Origin: Klebsiella sp. BIGb0407
GTDB lineage: Bacteria; Pseudomonadota; Gammaproteobacteria; Enterobacterales; Enterobacteriaceae
Assembly: GCF_024807845.1 (NCBI RefSeq)
Contig: NZ_JANUEQ010000007.1
Location: forward strand, 1-64,000
DNA: 64,000 bases
Reading direction: 5' to 3'
Part shown: positions 17,768 through 30,600 of the stretch, one piece after another
How the letters are laid out: each line of letters begins with the position of its first letter
Numbering within the stretch: the stretch's first letter is position 1
The notes under the pieces: generated by a model
Seen by the model: the letters and a program-made list of their open reading frames with translations, nothing else
What the model was told of the DNA's origin: nothing
Databases searched by the model: none
Program-made: the position numbers and the translations under genes

Positions 17768-18367
17768 CTAGCGTTTCCAGGAGCGGAATTTCTTGTAACG
17801 TAAGGCAAGTAACGCCAGTGCAACCAGAGCATAAAGCAGAGGCTGCGGAGATAATACCTTCACTGACCAGATAAAATGCACAGGTACCAGGATTAATACC
17901 AGATAGACGCAGTTATGCAATTTTTGCCAGCGAGCACCCAGACGTTTCATTGCCGCCTGTGTGGATGTCAGGGTCAGTGCTAATAAAATCAGCCAGCAAA
18001 TAATCCCGATGGTCAGGTAGGGACGCGTCACCAATTCGCTTCCAAGCAAATTAAGATTACTTATGCCTAATTCCAGCACTGAATAGCTAACCAAGTGTAG
18101 CGTAGCCCAGACAAAACACCATACTCCCAGTAATCTACGAGTACGTATCAGTAGCGGTTGCTTGCCATAACGCGCCAGCGGCGTGACCGCAAGCGTTGCC
18201 AGCAGTAATTTCAGCGCCATCAGGCCGGTAAAATGCTGAATATCCTTGGCCGGGTCGGCACTCAGTGCTCCCTGATTAGTGGCATAGATTAACCATACTA
18301 GCGGCAAGAATGCCGCCAGATGCAACAGGATTTTAAGCCAGAATATCTGTTTGGCGGTCAGACGCAT
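17768..18367 (-). CDS. msrQ: MsrQ, haem membrane subunit of protein-methionine-sulfoxide reductase
   Basis: A 199-residue inner-membrane protein with about six hydrophobic segments and conserved His residues ([20 protein letters not shown]) that bind haem b. It feeds electrons from the quinone pool to periplasmic MsrP, which repairs oxidised methionines. The start directly abuts the msrP stop. The two genes are a cotranscribed pair. Confidence 0.96.
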   Translation of the reverse strand: MRLTAKQIFWLKILLHLAAFLPLVWLIYATNQGALSADPAKDIQHFTGLMALKLLLATLAVTPLARYGKQPLLIRTRRLLGVWCFVWATLHLVSYSVLELGISNLNLLGSELVTRPYLTIGIICWLILLALTLTSTQAAMKRLGARWQKLHNCVYLVLILVPVHFIWSVKVLSPQPLLYALVALALLALRYKKFRSWKR

Positions 18368-19372
18368 TCAGAAATTCTCCTTCAGATTAAGGCCCCGATA
18401 CAAAGATGCGACCTGATCTGCATAGCCATTAAACAGCTGTGTTGGCTGGCGTTTTACATCCAATATGCCACCGGAGCCAATGAATCTTTCTGAAGCCTGA
18501 GACCAGCGCGGATGATCCACATGAGGGTTCACATTGGCGTAAAAACCATATTCATTCGGTGCGCCCATATTCCAGGTCGTAGGGGGAATATCACGTACTA
18601 GCTTGATGCTGACAATCGATTTAATCCCTTTAAAACCATATTTCCAGGGAACAATTAAACGTACCGGTGCACCATTCTGCGGTGGCAGGGCTTTACCATA
18701 GACGCCAACGGTCAGGAGTGTCAGAGGATGCATTGCCTCATCCAGCCGCAATCCTTCTACATAAGGATACTTCAGACCCCCGCCGATAAAGCGATCTTTC
18801 TGCCCTGGCATTTGCTCTGGGTCATACAGCGTTTCAAAAGCGACATATCGGGCATCGCTGGTCGGTTCGACCAGCGCTAATAGCTTACTGAGTGGAAAGC
18901 CTATCCACGGGACCACCATCGACCAGGCTTCGACGCAGCGCATGCGATAAATTCTTTCTTCCAGCGGAAAGCGCTGGTGGAGGTCATCGAAATCCAGCGT
19001 CACGGGTTTAGCCACTTCGCCACTGATGGTGAGCTTCCAGGGATCGGTTTTAAGTGATCCAGCATTGGCTGCAGGGTCGGCTTTATCCAGCCCGAACTCA
19101 TAAAAATTGTTGTATCCCATCACCTTATCTTCCGGGGTCAGGGCAAGCGTTGACTGCCATTGTTCTGGCTGGTTGAAGGTCAGCGGCTTTCCAGCTGGAG
19201 CAGGAGGACGGTCATTACCTTGAAACCAGGATAAGAGATTAGCCTGAGCAGGCTGTGGCAAACTTAGAGCAGCGGCACTCAGCCCTAATGCTTTCAGCAC
19301 CTGGCGGCGCTTCATCATAAAGACAGACTCGGAGGTAACGTCAGCTTCGTTAAGATGGGTGACTTTTTTCAT
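18368..19372 (-). CDS. msrP: MsrP, molybdopterin protein-methionine-sulfoxide reductase
   Basis: A 334-residue periplasmic enzyme that reduces methionine sulfoxides in envelope proteins. A twin-arginine signal ([10 protein letters not shown] followed by a hydrophobic stretch and an Ala-rich cleavage region) sends the folded protein out with its cofactor. The molybdenum-ligating Cys lies in [15 protein letters not shown]. It closely follows E. coli MsrP (YedY) over its full length and is followed by msrQ. Confidence 0.97.
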   Translation of the reverse strand: MKKVTHLNEADVTSESVFMMKRRQVLKALGLSAAALSLPQPAQANLLSWFQGNDRPPAPAGKPLTFNQPEQWQSTLALTPEDKVMGYNNFYEFGLDKADPAANAGSLKTDPWKLTISGEVAKPVTLDFDDLHQRFPLEERIYRMRCVEAWSMVVPWIGFPLSKLLALVEPTSDARYVAFETLYDPEQMPGQKDRFIGGGLKYPYVEGLRLDEAMHPLTLLTVGVYGKALPPQNGAPVRLIVPWKYGFKGIKSIVSIKLVRDIPPTTWNMGAPNEYGFYANVNPHVDHPRWSQASERFIGSGGILDVKRQPTQLFNGYADQVASLYRGLNLKENF

Positions 19373-19488
19373 GATGCTCTCCTCAATACAAGAACCCTAG
19401 CATGGGGGAGATGAGGCGTGTTGGCGAATATGTCACGAAAAATTGAAATTTAGATCCGAACTGAATCAGTCCGGATCTGGGTTATCGA

Positions 19489-20463
19489 TTAGTCGATTCT
19501 TACTACCGTACGCCCACGAATTTCATTATTTATGATTGCATCAGCATACTCAGGTGCCTGGTCGAGTGTAATCTCAGTCGCTGCTTGCTGATAGAAGCTT
19601 TCTGGTAATTCCCTGGCAAGACGTTCCCAGGCAGCCTGGCGGAGTGGGGCAGGTGCCATCACTGAGTCGACGCCTTGCAGGCGCACGTTACGCAGAATAA
19701 ACGGCATTACAGTCGTTGGTAATGACGTTCCACCAGCCAGACCACAAGCCGCAACACAGCCGCCGTAATTCATCTGTGCCAGTAAGGTGGCTAATACTTT
19801 GCCGCCGACCGTGTCAATAGCGCCAGCCCAAGTCTGTTTCTCCAGCGGACGGGAGTCGGAGAATGCGTCACGCTCGAGGATACGACCGGCACCCAGTTGC
19901 TGCAAATATGAATGAGTACTGGTTCTGCCTGATACCGCAGCCACCTGATATCCCAGATGGTGCAATAACGCCACCGCGGTACTGCCTACACCGCCGCTGG
20001 CACCGGTCACGATAACTTCACCACTTTGCGGACTAACGCCTGCTTCTTCCAGCGCCATGACACAGAGCATCGCAGTAAAGCCAGCGGTACCGATTATCAT
20101 CGCTTTCCGTGCATCCAGTCCCTCCGGCATAGGGACTAACCAGTCGGCGTTGACGCGGGCCTGTTTTGCCAGACCACCCCAATGATTTTCCCCGACGCCC
20201 CACCCGGTCAGTAAGACAGGATCCCCGACCTGAAAGCGGCTATCTTCGCTACTGTGAACTGAGCCTGCGAAATCAATTCCCGGAACCATTGGGAATTGAC
20301 GGATGATTTTTCCTTTACCGGTGATGGCCAGCGCATCTTTATAGTTCAAACCGGAGTAATCAATATCAACGATGACATTGCCTTCGGGGAGTGCCGAGGT
20401 CGCAATCGTTTTTACCTCGGCATGGGTCTGACCTTCATTCTGTTCCAGTATTAATGCCTGCAT
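19489..20463 (-). CDS. acuI: Acrylyl-CoA reductase, NADPH-dependent
   Basis: A 324-residue medium-chain dehydrogenase/reductase of the YhdH/AcuI type that reduces toxic acryloyl-CoA to propionyl-CoA. It has the GroES-like N-terminal fold with DYSGLNYKDALA, the NADPH loop VTGASGGVGSTAV and no zinc ligands, as expected for this branch. Length equals E. coli AcuI. It is divergent from csrD. Confidence 0.95.
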   Translation of the reverse strand: MQALILEQNEGQTHAEVKTIATSALPEGNVIVDIDYSGLNYKDALAITGKGKIIRQFPMVPGIDFAGSVHSSEDSRFQVGDPVLLTGWGVGENHWGGLAKQARVNADWLVPMPEGLDARKAMIIGTAGFTAMLCVMALEEAGVSPQSGEVIVTGASGGVGSTAVALLHHLGYQVAAVSGRTSTHSYLQQLGAGRILERDAFSDSRPLEKQTWAGAIDTVGGKVLATLLAQMNYGGCVAACGLAGGTSLPTTVMPFILRNVRLQGVDSVMAPAPLRQAAWERLARELPESFYQQAATEITLDQAPEYADAIINNEIRGRTVVRID

Positions 20464-20665
20464 GGTTGACTCCTGAGGGGTTTTACATTGTAAACAGACT
20501 TAGCAATCTATACTGAATACTGGGATGCAATGAAGACTCATCTCAATGAAAGTGCCGATTATTCTCGCTATATTTGACTGCTTTTAGATTTATCTACCGT
20601 AATTAATCTGTGGTTAGGGTCGATGATAGTACGTTTTGTATTTACTTATCAGGGTTAGTATCAGG

Positions 20666-22606
20666 ATGAAATTAACAACAAAGCTCTCATTTTTCATGAT
20701 ATTGCTAACCGGGTTAACAGTAATTGTTATCCTGGCGGGCAGTTCATTGAGCTTTTTATATCTGATCCAGGAGAAAACAGAGCAGCGTGTGACCGCTGTG
20801 GCATCAATGATTGACATTCATTTAGTTTCAGCCTCTCCCGAAACACTTGAGTCCTGGCTTAATGAAGAGATGATGCAGTCTGATATCACTGAAATTCGCC
20901 TGAATAATGAAAACGGTGAGTTATTCAGATATCGGATCCCCGCTAATCTTTTATCTGACGTACCTGATAGTGACCTGCGTAATATTACTATTCATTTAAT
21001 TCATCATCCCGGAATGAGTATTAGCCTGACTTATCATGATGTGATTGCGAGCTATTTTCACTCGCTGTTGCCAGTTACCCCTTTTGTTGCTGCGATAGTC
21101 ATTACCATTTTTATCTTACTGTGGTTCCTGTATTGGTTAAGGGGTGCGCTAGTGGGGCAGGAGCGACTGGAAGAGCGGGCGAGTAAAATTCTGGAAGGTG
21201 AGCGGGGTGCCGAAGTAAAGGGGATGTTTACGGAATATCCACATTCAGTGAGCAAGGCATTAGATGTGCTTCTGTCTGACTTACAGGTAGCGAATGAACA
21301 ACGTACCCGTCTGGATGCGTTAATTCGTGCTTTTGCGGCTCAGGATGCTAAAACAGGCCTCCGTAATCGACAATTTTTTGATAACCAACTCTCTATATTA
21401 TTAGAAGAGCATGCTCAAGCTGACGTTCATGGTATGGCCATGATCCTGCGCCTGCCCGATTTTGAGCACCTGCGAGAGCTTTGGGGAGGTGAGGTTGTTG
21501 AGGACTATCAGTTCGCTCTGATTAATCTGCTATCGACATTTATGATGCGCTATCCTGGTGCGATTCTGGCGCGTTATTTTCGTAATGATTTTGCAGTACT
21601 ACTCCCGCATCGTAGCTTGAAAGAAGCCAACGGCTTTGCCAGTCAGTTACTCCATCAGGTTGATGCTCTACCCTCTACCCGCATTGTCGATAAAGATAAT
21701 GTATTGCATATCGGCATCTGTGCCTGGCGCAACGGGCAAACCAAAGAACAGGTTATGGAGCAGGCCGAGATTGCTGCCCGGAACGCGGTGTTACAGGGCG
21801 CAAATAACTGGTGTGTCTATGATGAGAGTTTGCCTGATACCGGACGAGGGAGCGTGAAATGGCGTACTCTGCTGGAGCAAACGTTAAAACAAGGGGGGCC
21901 GCGATTTTATCAAACCCCGGTTGTTAATCGTCAGGGGATTGTGGTTCATCGCGATATCCAGTGCCGTATTTTTGATGGTAAGCAGGAGATACTGTCTGAT
22001 GAATACATGTCAATGGTTGAACAGTTTGGTTTATCTGAGCAATATGGCCAGCTGATTATCTCACGCCTGCTGCCATTGCTGCGGTTCTGGCCGGAAGAAA
22101 CCCTGGCGATTCAGGTCTCTATTGAGTCAATAATCCGTCCCTCTTTTCAGGACTGGATACGAAATTCGTTGATGCAATGTGAAAAATCACTGCGTTCGCG
22201 GATTATTTTTGAACTTGCAGAGGAAGATGTATGTCAACACATCAGTCTGTTACGTCCGATAATAAAACTCATCACAGCATTAGGTGGGCAGATAGCGGTT
22301 ATTCACGCGGGATTAACGGTGGCCAGCACCTCTTATATTAAGGTTCTGGATATCGAGTTGATTAAACTGCATCCTGCTGTTGTGAGAAATATTGGGAAAC
22401 AGACAGAGAATCAGCTGTTTTTGCAGAGTTTAGTTGAAGCATGTCTTGGGACGCGTGCTCATGTGTATGCCTCAGGTGTAAGGACGCTGAGTGAATGGCA
22501 GACCCTTATGGATAATGGTGTGGCAGGCGCACAAGGCGATTTTATTGCTGCTGCACAGTTACTCGACAATGACGTGAAAAAATATTCTCAAAGATACTCG
22601 GTTTAA
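20666..22606 (+). CDS. csrD: CsrD, RNase E specificity factor for CsrB/C
   Basis: A 646-residue inner-membrane protein that targets the small RNAs CsrB and CsrC for RNase E decay and so tunes CsrA activity. Two membrane segments enclose a periplasmic part, followed by a HAMP-like region and degenerate GGDEF and EAL domains. The GGDEF site reads FRNDF and the EAL site is lost (HRDIQCRIF), as in known CsrD, so no cyclic-di-GMP turnover is expected. The start at 20666 (MKLTTKL) was chosen because it gives the E. coli length; the frame is open ten codons further upstream. Confidence 0.95.
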   Translation: MKLTTKLSFFMILLTGLTVIVILAGSSLSFLYLIQEKTEQRVTAVASMIDIHLVSASPETLESWLNEEMMQSDITEIRLNNENGELFRYRIPANLLSDVPDSDLRNITIHLIHHPGMSISLTYHDVIASYFHSLLPVTPFVAAIVITIFILLWFLYWLRGALVGQERLEERASKILEGERGAEVKGMFTEYPHSVSKALDVLLSDLQVANEQRTRLDALIRAFAAQDAKTGLRNRQFFDNQLSILLEEHAQADVHGMAMILRLPDFEHLRELWGGEVVEDYQFALINLLSTFMMRYPGAILARYFRNDFAVLLPHRSLKEANGFASQLLHQVDALPSTRIVDKDNVLHIGICAWRNGQTKEQVMEQAEIAARNAVLQGANNWCVYDESLPDTGRGSVKWRTLLEQTLKQGGPRFYQTPVVNRQGIVVHRDIQCRIFDGKQEILSDEYMSMVEQFGLSEQYGQLIISRLLPLLRFWPEETLAIQVSIESIIRPSFQDWIRNSLMQCEKSLRSRIIFELAEEDVCQHISLLRPIIKLITALGGQIAVIHAGLTVASTSYIKVLDIELIKLHPAVVRNIGKQTENQLFLQSLVEACLGTRAHVYASGVRTLSEWQTLMDNGVAGAQGDFIAAAQLLDNDVKKYSQRYSV

Positions 22607-22648
22607 CCTGCCGTTTGACATTATTTCACGTAGAATAACGCCCACTGC

Positions 22649-22681
22649 ATCTTAAGGGGACACGCATGCCTGCCTTAAGAT
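22649..22681. other. Inverted repeat in the csrD-mreB gap
   Basis: A perfect 9-bp inverted repeat ATCTTAAGG/CCTTAAGAT with a 15-nt loop lies 43 bp after csrD. It lacks a T-tract, so it is not a canonical terminator. The rest of the 22607-22910 gap must hold the mreB promoters; nothing else is recognised. Confidence 0.45.
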
Positions 22682-22868
22682 TATCGCAGCCGTTTTAAAT
22701 CGGTTTGTTACTGTGAGCGAAACGTTTATTTCATCATGTTTGCTGAATTTTTGCGCGCGTTTTGACTGAATGTTTCAGAAATGTAATAACTGTAGCAAAC
22801 TGTACTATTTTTCACCGTTGTAGAACATTTTTCCGCCTTGTCGCTACAACGAGTGGTTGCTAAAGTAA

Positions 22869-23954
<1,086 letters not shown>

Positions 23955-24018
23955 CAGCCTCGGTACAAGGGAGCCTGACGGCTTCCCTTGCTTGTTGGTT
24001 CGGGAATACGCATAGCCT

Positions 24019-25026
24019 ATGAAGCCCATTTTTAGCCGTGGCCCGTCGCTACAAATTCGCCTTATTCTGGCGGTTTTGGTCGCGCTCGGGGTCATTATTG
24101 CCGACAGTCGCTTAGGGGTGTTCAGCCAAATTCGAACATATCTTGATACTGCTGTCAGTCCTTTCTATTTTGTTTCTAACGGCCCTCGTGAATTACTCGA
24201 CAATGTGTCTCAGACATTAACTTCACGTAGTCAGCTGGAACGTGAAAACCGTGTTTTACGCCAGGAACTGATCCTGAAGAACAGTGAACTGCTGATGCTC
24301 GGCCAGTATCGGCAGGAAAATACTCGTCTGCGCGAACTGCTCGGTTCGCCTTTACGTCAGGACGAGCAAAAAATGGTCACCCAGGTCATCTCTACGGTGA
24401 GCGATCCCTATAGCGATCAGGTGGTTATTGATAAAGGCAGTGCGAATGGTGTCTATGAAGGCCAGCCGGTTATCAGTGATAAAGGCGTAGTCGGTCAAGT
24501 TATAGCGGTGGCACAGTTCACCAGCCGGGTACTGTTGATTTGCGATGCCACGCATTCACTGCCGATTCAAGTATTGCGTAATGATATTCGGGTACTGGCT
24601 TCAGGGACGGGCTGTACGGATGATTTACAACTTGAACATTTACCTGCCAATACAGATATTCGTGTGGGAGATGTACTGGTGACCTCAGGGCTGGGAGGAC
24701 GTTTTCCGGAAGGTTATCCGGTGGGTGTCGTGTCTTCAGTTAAACTGGATACGCAGCGTGCTTATACTGTTATTCAGGCTCGTCCAACCGCAGGATTGCA
24801 GCGCTTGCGTTATTTGCTGCTGCTGTGGGGCGCTGACAAAGAGGGTCTGACGCCTATGGCTCCTCATGAAGTTCATCGTGTAGCCAACGAACGTTTGATG
24901 CAAATGATGCCGCAAGTCTTACCCGCTGCTGATGCGATGGGGCCTCCTGCGCCGACTCCTGCTCCAGCTCCGGCAGCTAACGGGGGAAATACACCTCGTA
25001 CCTCAGTGCCAGCAGGGAGCCGCTAG
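24019..25026 (+). CDS. mreC: Rod-shape-determining protein MreC
   Basis: A 335-residue bitopic protein linking MreB filaments to PBP2 and RodA. A cytoplasmic start is followed by one membrane segment (about 13-30), a coiled coil (about 65-105, [19 protein letters not shown]) and two beta-barrel domains in the periplasm. The Ala/Pro-rich tail is shorter than in E. coli (367 residues), the only obvious difference. Its stop codon shares one base with the mreD start. Confidence 0.98.
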   Translation: MKPIFSRGPSLQIRLILAVLVALGVIIADSRLGVFSQIRTYLDTAVSPFYFVSNGPRELLDNVSQTLTSRSQLERENRVLRQELILKNSELLMLGQYRQENTRLRELLGSPLRQDEQKMVTQVISTVSDPYSDQVVIDKGSANGVYEGQPVISDKGVVGQVIAVAQFTSRVLLICDATHSLPIQVLRNDIRVLASGTGCTDDLQLEHLPANTDIRVGDVLVTSGLGGRFPEGYPVGVVSSVKLDTQRAYTVIQARPTAGLQRLRYLLLLWGADKEGLTPMAPHEVHRVANERLMQMMPQVLPAADAMGPPAPTPAPAPAANGGNTPRTSVPAGSR

Positions 25027-25514
25027 TGGGTCGTTATCGCAGCCAGGGGCGTTGGGTCATCTGGATCTCTTTTCTTATTGCCCTGCTGCTGGAAGTTATG
25101 CCCTGGCCGGATGATTTGAAATTATACCGGCCGGATTGGGTATTGCTGATACTGCTATACTGGATCCTGGCTTTACCGCATCGTGTTAATGTCGGAACCG
25201 GTTTTTTGATGGGCGCGATTATGGATTTAATCAGCGGTTCCACTCTGGGAGTACGTGCATTAGCACTCAGTATTGTGGCCTACCTGGTGACGCTGAAATA
25301 CCAGTTATTCCGTAATCTTGCCTTATGGCAGCAAGCGTTAGTGGTGGTTTTGTTATCACTGGTAGCCAATCTGATTGTTTTCTGGTCAGGTTTTTTAAAT
25401 GCCAACGTCGCCTTCCAGCCCGCTGTTTTCTGGAGCAGTGCGATTAACGGTATTTTGTGGCCGTGGATTTTCCTGCTAATGCGTAAAGTTCGCCAACAAT
25501 TCGCTGTGCAATAA
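25026..25514 (+). CDS. mreD: Rod-shape-determining protein MreD
   Basis: A 162-residue inner-membrane protein with about five to six membrane segments, part of the elongasome with MreB, MreC, PBP2, RodA and RodZ. It starts with GTG, overlapping the mreC TAG by one base, which implies translational coupling. Length equals E. coli MreD. The last residues ([10 protein letters not shown]) are conserved. Confidence 0.98.
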   Translation: MGRYRSQGRWVIWISFLIALLLEVMPWPDDLKLYRPDWVLLILLYWILALPHRVNVGTGFLMGAIMDLISGSTLGVRALALSIVAYLVTLKYQLFRNLALWQQALVVVLLSLVANLIVFWSGFLNANVAFQPAVFWSSAINGILWPWIFLLMRKVRQQFAVQ

Positions 25515-25522
25515 AGGTAATT

Positions 25523-26116
25523 ATGATTACGTTATATCTGGCATCAGGATCGCCACGTCGTCAAGAACTACTGGCTCAACTGGGTCTGGTTTTTGAGCAG
25601 ATAGTTCCGGGTATTACGGAACAGAGACAGCCGCATGAAAATGCCGAACAGTACGTTCGGCGTCTGGCTCGTGAAAAAGCCCAGGCGGGAGTGGTCATGG
25701 CTAAGCGGGATCTTCCTGTTCTTGGCGCTGATACTATCGTGGTACTCGAAGGCGAAATATTAGAAAAACCGCAGAGTATCGAACAGGCGGCTCATATGCT
25801 GCGCCAGCTATCCGGACGACAACACAATGTCATGACCGCAGTGGCGGTTGCTGACAGGAACCAGGTGCTGGAAAGTCTGGTAGTCACTCAGGTGACGTTT
25901 CGTTATTTGTCGGAACAGGATATTGCTGACTATATCGCTAGCGGCGAACCTATGGATAAAGCCGGTGCCTATGGTATTCAAGGCCTCGGTGGCGCTTTTG
26001 TCAGAAAAATTAATGGCAGTTATCATGCAGTGGTGGGACTACCGCTGGTGGAAACAAATGAATTGCTGAGTGATTTTCACGCGTTACGGAATCGACGAGG
26101 AAAAGATGACGGCTGA
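25523..26116 (+). CDS. yhdE: Maf-type nucleotide pyrophosphatase YhdE
   Basis: A 197-residue housecleaning enzyme of the Maf family that hydrolyses dTTP, UTP and modified variants to monophosphates. The N-terminal [13 protein letters not shown] motif and the [12 protein letters not shown] and [12 protein letters not shown] segments form the active site. It follows mreD by 8 bp and overlaps rng by 11 nt, so it belongs to the mre-rng transcription unit. Confidence 0.96.
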   Translation: MITLYLASGSPRRQELLAQLGLVFEQIVPGITEQRQPHENAEQYVRRLAREKAQAGVVMAKRDLPVLGADTIVVLEGEILEKPQSIEQAAHMLRQLSGRQHNVMTAVAVADRNQVLESLVVTQVTFRYLSEQDIADYIASGEPMDKAGAYGIQGLGGAFVRKINGSYHAVVGLPLVETNELLSDFHALRNRRGKDDG

Positions 26117-27575
26117 ATTATTGGTCAATGTGACCCCATCAGAAACGCGGGTTGCTTATATTGACGGCGGAATACTGCAAGAGATCCATATTGAACGTGA
26201 ATCACGTCGTGGGATTGTCGGAAATATCTACAAGGGTCGTGTGAGTAGAGTACTGCCTGGCATGCAAGCGGCATTTGTAGATATTGGCCTGGATAAGGCA
26301 GCGTTTCTCCATGCATCCGACATTATGCCTCACACTGAGTGCGTCGCCGGGGAAGAGCAAAAGAACTTCCATGTTCGAGATATTGCAGAGCTGGTGCGCC
26401 AGGGGCAGGACTTAATGGTGCAGGTGGTCAAAGACCCTTTAGGTACCAAGGGTGCCAGACTGACGACCGATATCACTTTACCCTCACGTTACCTGGTATT
26501 TATGCCCGGCTCCTCGCATGTGGGTGTCTCTCAGCGCATTGACAGTGAAGAAGAACGCGAACGTTTAAAACGTATTGTCAGCGAGTATTGCGACGAGCTG
26601 GGAGGCTTTATTATCCGTACTGCCGCTGAAGGCGTATGTGAAAAAGATTTGGCCTCTGATGCCGCCTACCTTAAACGGGTCTGGACCAAGGTCAGCGAAC
26701 GTAAAAAGCGTAATCAGACTCGCTATCAGATGTACGGTGAACTGGCGCTGGCACAGCGCGTACTGCGTGATTTTGCTGACGCGGCGTTGGACAGGATCCG
26801 TGTTGACTCACGCTTAACCTATGACTACTTACTGGAGTTCACGGCTGAATATATGCCGGAAATGACCAGTAAAATAGAACACTACAGCGGTCGTCAGCCT
26901 ATTTTCGATCTCTATGATGTTGAAAATGAAATCCAGCGCGCTCTGGAGCGTAAGGTCGAGCTAAAGTCTGGCGGATATCTGGTGATTGATCAGACCGAAG
27001 CGATGACGACTGTGGATATCAACACCGGGGCATTTGTTGGCCACCGTAATCTTGATGACACAATATTTAATACCAATATCGAAGCGACACAAGCGATAGC
27101 TCGCCAGCTACGGCTGCGTAATCTCGGCGGGATTATCATCATCGATTTTATCGATATGAGTAATGAAGATCACCGCCGCAGAGTACTGCATTCTCTTGAG
27201 CAGGCACTGAGTAAAGACCGGGTGAAAACCGGGATCAGCAATTTTTCACAGCTGGGCTTGGTCGAAATGACCCGTAAACGTACCCGTGAAAGCGTTGAGC
27301 ATGTGCTGTGTAATGAATGTCCAAGCTGCCATGGCCGTGGTACGGTTAAAAGCGTTGAGACCGTCTGCTATGAAATCATGCGTGAAGTAGTTCGCGTTCA
27401 CCATGCTTACGACTCGGATCGTTTCCTGGTTTATGCTTCTCCTGCCGTCGGTGAAGCGCTAAAAAGTGATGAATCTCATGCTCTGGCTGAGGTTGAAATC
27501 TTTGTTGGCAAGCAGGTAAAAGTACAGATAGAGCCGCTCTATAATCAGGAGCAGTTTGATGTGGTTATGATGTGA
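26106..27575 (+). CDS. rng: Ribonuclease G
   Basis: A 489-residue endoribonuclease that matures the 16S rRNA 5' end and degrades some mRNAs. It has an N-terminal S1 RNA-binding domain ([27 protein letters not shown]), a DNase I-like catalytic domain with Asp residues in TTVDINTG and IIIDFIDM, and the zinc-link CNECPSC. The start at 26106 (MTAELL) follows GAGG and matches E. coli; it lies inside the end of yhdE. Confidence 0.98.
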   Translation: MTAELLVNVTPSETRVAYIDGGILQEIHIERESRRGIVGNIYKGRVSRVLPGMQAAFVDIGLDKAAFLHASDIMPHTECVAGEEQKNFHVRDIAELVRQGQDLMVQVVKDPLGTKGARLTTDITLPSRYLVFMPGSSHVGVSQRIDSEEERERLKRIVSEYCDELGGFIIRTAAEGVCEKDLASDAAYLKRVWTKVSERKKRNQTRYQMYGELALAQRVLRDFADAALDRIRVDSRLTYDYLLEFTAEYMPEMTSKIEHYSGRQPIFDLYDVENEIQRALERKVELKSGGYLVIDQTEAMTTVDINTGAFVGHRNLDDTIFNTNIEATQAIARQLRLRNLGGIIIIDFIDMSNEDHRRRVLHSLEQALSKDRVKTGISNFSQLGLVEMTRKRTRESVEHVLCNECPSCHGRGTVKSVETVCYEIMREVVRVHHAYDSDRFLVYASPAVGEALKSDESHALAEVEIFVGKQVKVQIEPLYNQEQFDVVMM

Positions 27576-27624
27576 ATCCTCCCTTGAGATTTGTGCATTA
27601 CGCTGTAATAACAAGGAGAATGAT

Positions 27625-30600
27625 GTGAGGAAACTGCCAGGCATACTGCTGCTTACTGGCGTGGGACTGATTGTGATTGTGGCGCTGCTGGTCAGTGCTC
27701 TACGATTAGTACTGCCGCATCTGGATACCTGGCGTCCTGCTCTGTTGGAAAAAATAGAGCAGGCAACGGGTGTGCCTGTTAGAGCCAGCCATCTTGAAGC
27801 GAGCTGGCAAAGCTTTGGTCCTACCCTCAATGTTGAAGATATTCATGCCCCTCTGAATGAAGGAGGTTCACTGAGTATTAAGCGCGTTACTCTGGCACTG
27901 GATGTCTGGCAAAGTTTATTGCATGCCCGCTGGCAGTTTCGCGATCTTACCTTTTATCAGCTGCAAATGCATATCAATACCCCGATAGATGCTGGAGGGG
28001 GCGGTGACGGGCTGGAAGCCAGCAAAATCAGCGATCTCTTCTTACGTCAGTTCGATCACTTTGATCTTCGTGACAGTACCTTTAGCTTCCTGACGCTTTC
28101 AGGACAGCGCTCGGAGCTCTCTATTCCGCAGCTTACCTGGCTTAATAACCAGAGTCGCCACCGTGCTGAGGGTACGGTGAGTTTATCGAGCTTTAACGGA
28201 CAGCATGGATTTGCCAATGTTCGTTTAGACTTGCGGGACGAAAATGGGCTGCTGGATAGCGGTAAAATCTGGCTACAAGCCGATGATGTCGATGTTAAAC
28301 CCTGGTTCAGCCGCTGGATGACCGACCACCTCTCTCTGCAAAGCGCTCGTTTTAGTCTTGAAGGCTGGATGGATATCAACGGCGGGGAAATCCGCGGGGG
28401 TAATATCTGGCTGAAACAAGGTGGAGCTAGCTGGGAAAGTGAAGATAATACTGAACACCATCTTTCCGTCGATAATCTGACGGCAGAGATCAGTCGTGAA
28501 TCTTCGGGCTGGGAGCTGGTTATCCCGGATACCAATATTACCCTTGATGAGAGTGCCTGGCCAAAAGGGAGGCTCGAGCTTGCGTGGCTTAATGGACAAG
28601 ACAAAGCCCAGGGAGATGAACTCCGCGTCCGTGCCAGTAATATGGAACTTGCCAGCTTCAATGGATTAATGCCCATTGCGACACGCTTTTCTCCTGATGC
28701 AGTAAAAGTCTGGAAAACCATGCAGCCGAAAGGACATGTTTCTGTGCTGGCCCTGGATATTCCATTAGCCCATCCAGACCAGACGCGGATGCAGGCGAGC
28801 TGGAATAATGTCAGCTGGAATCAATGGCAGCTGGTACCTGGCGTTGAACATTTATCCGGAACCCTGAGCGGTAGCGTGATGAATGGCAAACTGGATGTCC
28901 TGGTTGTTGATGGCAAAATGCCCTATGAAACGGTATTTCGTGCTCCCCTGGAAATAGCCAAAGGTTCGGCGTCATTACTGTGGAAAAAAGATGCTGAAGG
29001 CTTCGAGCTTGAGGGCAAAAATATTGATGTTCAGGCACTCGCTGTCTGGGCAAAAGGTGATTTTCGTTATCTGCAGCCGACGCAGGGTGAACCCTGGTTA
29101 GGTATTCTGGCCGGAATTAAGACCAATAATGGCGCAGAAGCCTGGCGTTATTTCCCGGAAAATCTGATGGGTAAAGATCTCACTGATTATCTGAGCGGTG
29201 CAATCCAGGGCGGGCAGTCGGATAATGCGACCCTGGTATTTGGTGGCGATCCTGGTTTATTCCCTTTCAAGGGAAATGAAGGTCAGTTTCAGGTGTATGT
29301 TCCCCTGCGTCAGGCGACCTATGCTTTTCAGCCCGACTGGCCGGCACTGAAAGACCTGGATATCACCCTTGATTTTCTTAATCAGGGCCTCTGGATGAGT
29401 GCGGATAAGGTGGCACTGGGTGGTGTTACCGCACGCAACCTAACGGCAAATATTCCTGATTATGATAAAGAAAAACTGCTGATTGATGCCGACATTAATG
29501 GCCCGGGTGCAGCTGTGGGGCCTTATTTTAAAGATACGCCTCTTGACGATTCACTGGCGGCGGCACTTGATGAGCTGCAAATTAGCGGCGATGTGAATGC
29601 TCGCTTACATCTTGATATCCCGCTTGATGGTGAAATGGCTCAGGCCACAGGCGACGTCACTCTGAAGAACAACGATCTTCTGATTAAGCCCCTGGAAAGT
29701 ACGCTGCATCGTTTAAGCGGAAAGTTTAGCTTTGCTAATGGTGATTTACGCAGTGAGCCTTTGCAGGCAACCTGGTTTAACCAGCCGGTCAATATTGATT
29801 TTTCCACCAAAACGGGGGAAAAAGATTATCAAATCAATGTCAATCTGAATGGTGACTGGCAGCCTGGCAAGATGGATGTATTACCTGATGATATCAGCCA
29901 GAAACTCAGCGGTCGTATGGGCTGGACGGGTAAGGTCGATATCTCGCTCCCTTATCGTGGTGATGCTAAATATCAGGTAAGTCTGGCAGGGAATCTGAAG
30001 AATGTAAGCAGTCACTTACCTGCACCATTAAGTAAGTCCGCTGGAACCGCTTTACCGGTAAATATTGTCGTCAAAGGGTCGTTAAAAGAATTCACTTTGA
30101 GCGGAAATGCGGGTGCAGAAAACCATTTTTCCAGCCGCTGGTTGCTTAGTAAAAATCTGAAGCTTGATAGCGCTATTTGGGCTTCTGGCAGTAAAAGTAT
30201 ACCGGCACTGCCTGAATCAAACAGTATCGAGCTCTATCTGCCTGCTATCGCCGGAGAACAATGGCTTGGCTTATCAGACCAGAATAAAGCCCAGGCTACC
30301 AATGACAGAATCGTGTTACCGCAGAAGGTGACATTAAACACGCCGATGTTAGCGTTAGGCGGGCAGCAGTGGCATGACGTCAGTCTGACGACACAGCCGA
30401 CGTCTGGCGGAACAAAAGTGGTGGCTAAAGGGCGTGAACTTAACGCTACGCTGGAAATGCACAAAAATGCCGCATGGCAGGCCAGTATCAGCTATCTCTA
30501 CTATAACCCTGACTGGGCGATGAAGAGCGATAAGAGCACTGATACCAGCCCGTCCTCATCATCCACTATTGATTTCCGCGGCTGGCCTAGTGTGGATCTG

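Noticed and set aside
22649-22681. Terminator of csrD
   Set aside because: The inverted repeat is perfect but has no T-tract, so it is listed only as an inverted repeat.
28056-28721. A long open frame opposite yhdP
   Set aside because: It is the complement of a well-supported conserved gene, with no start signal and no recognisable product.
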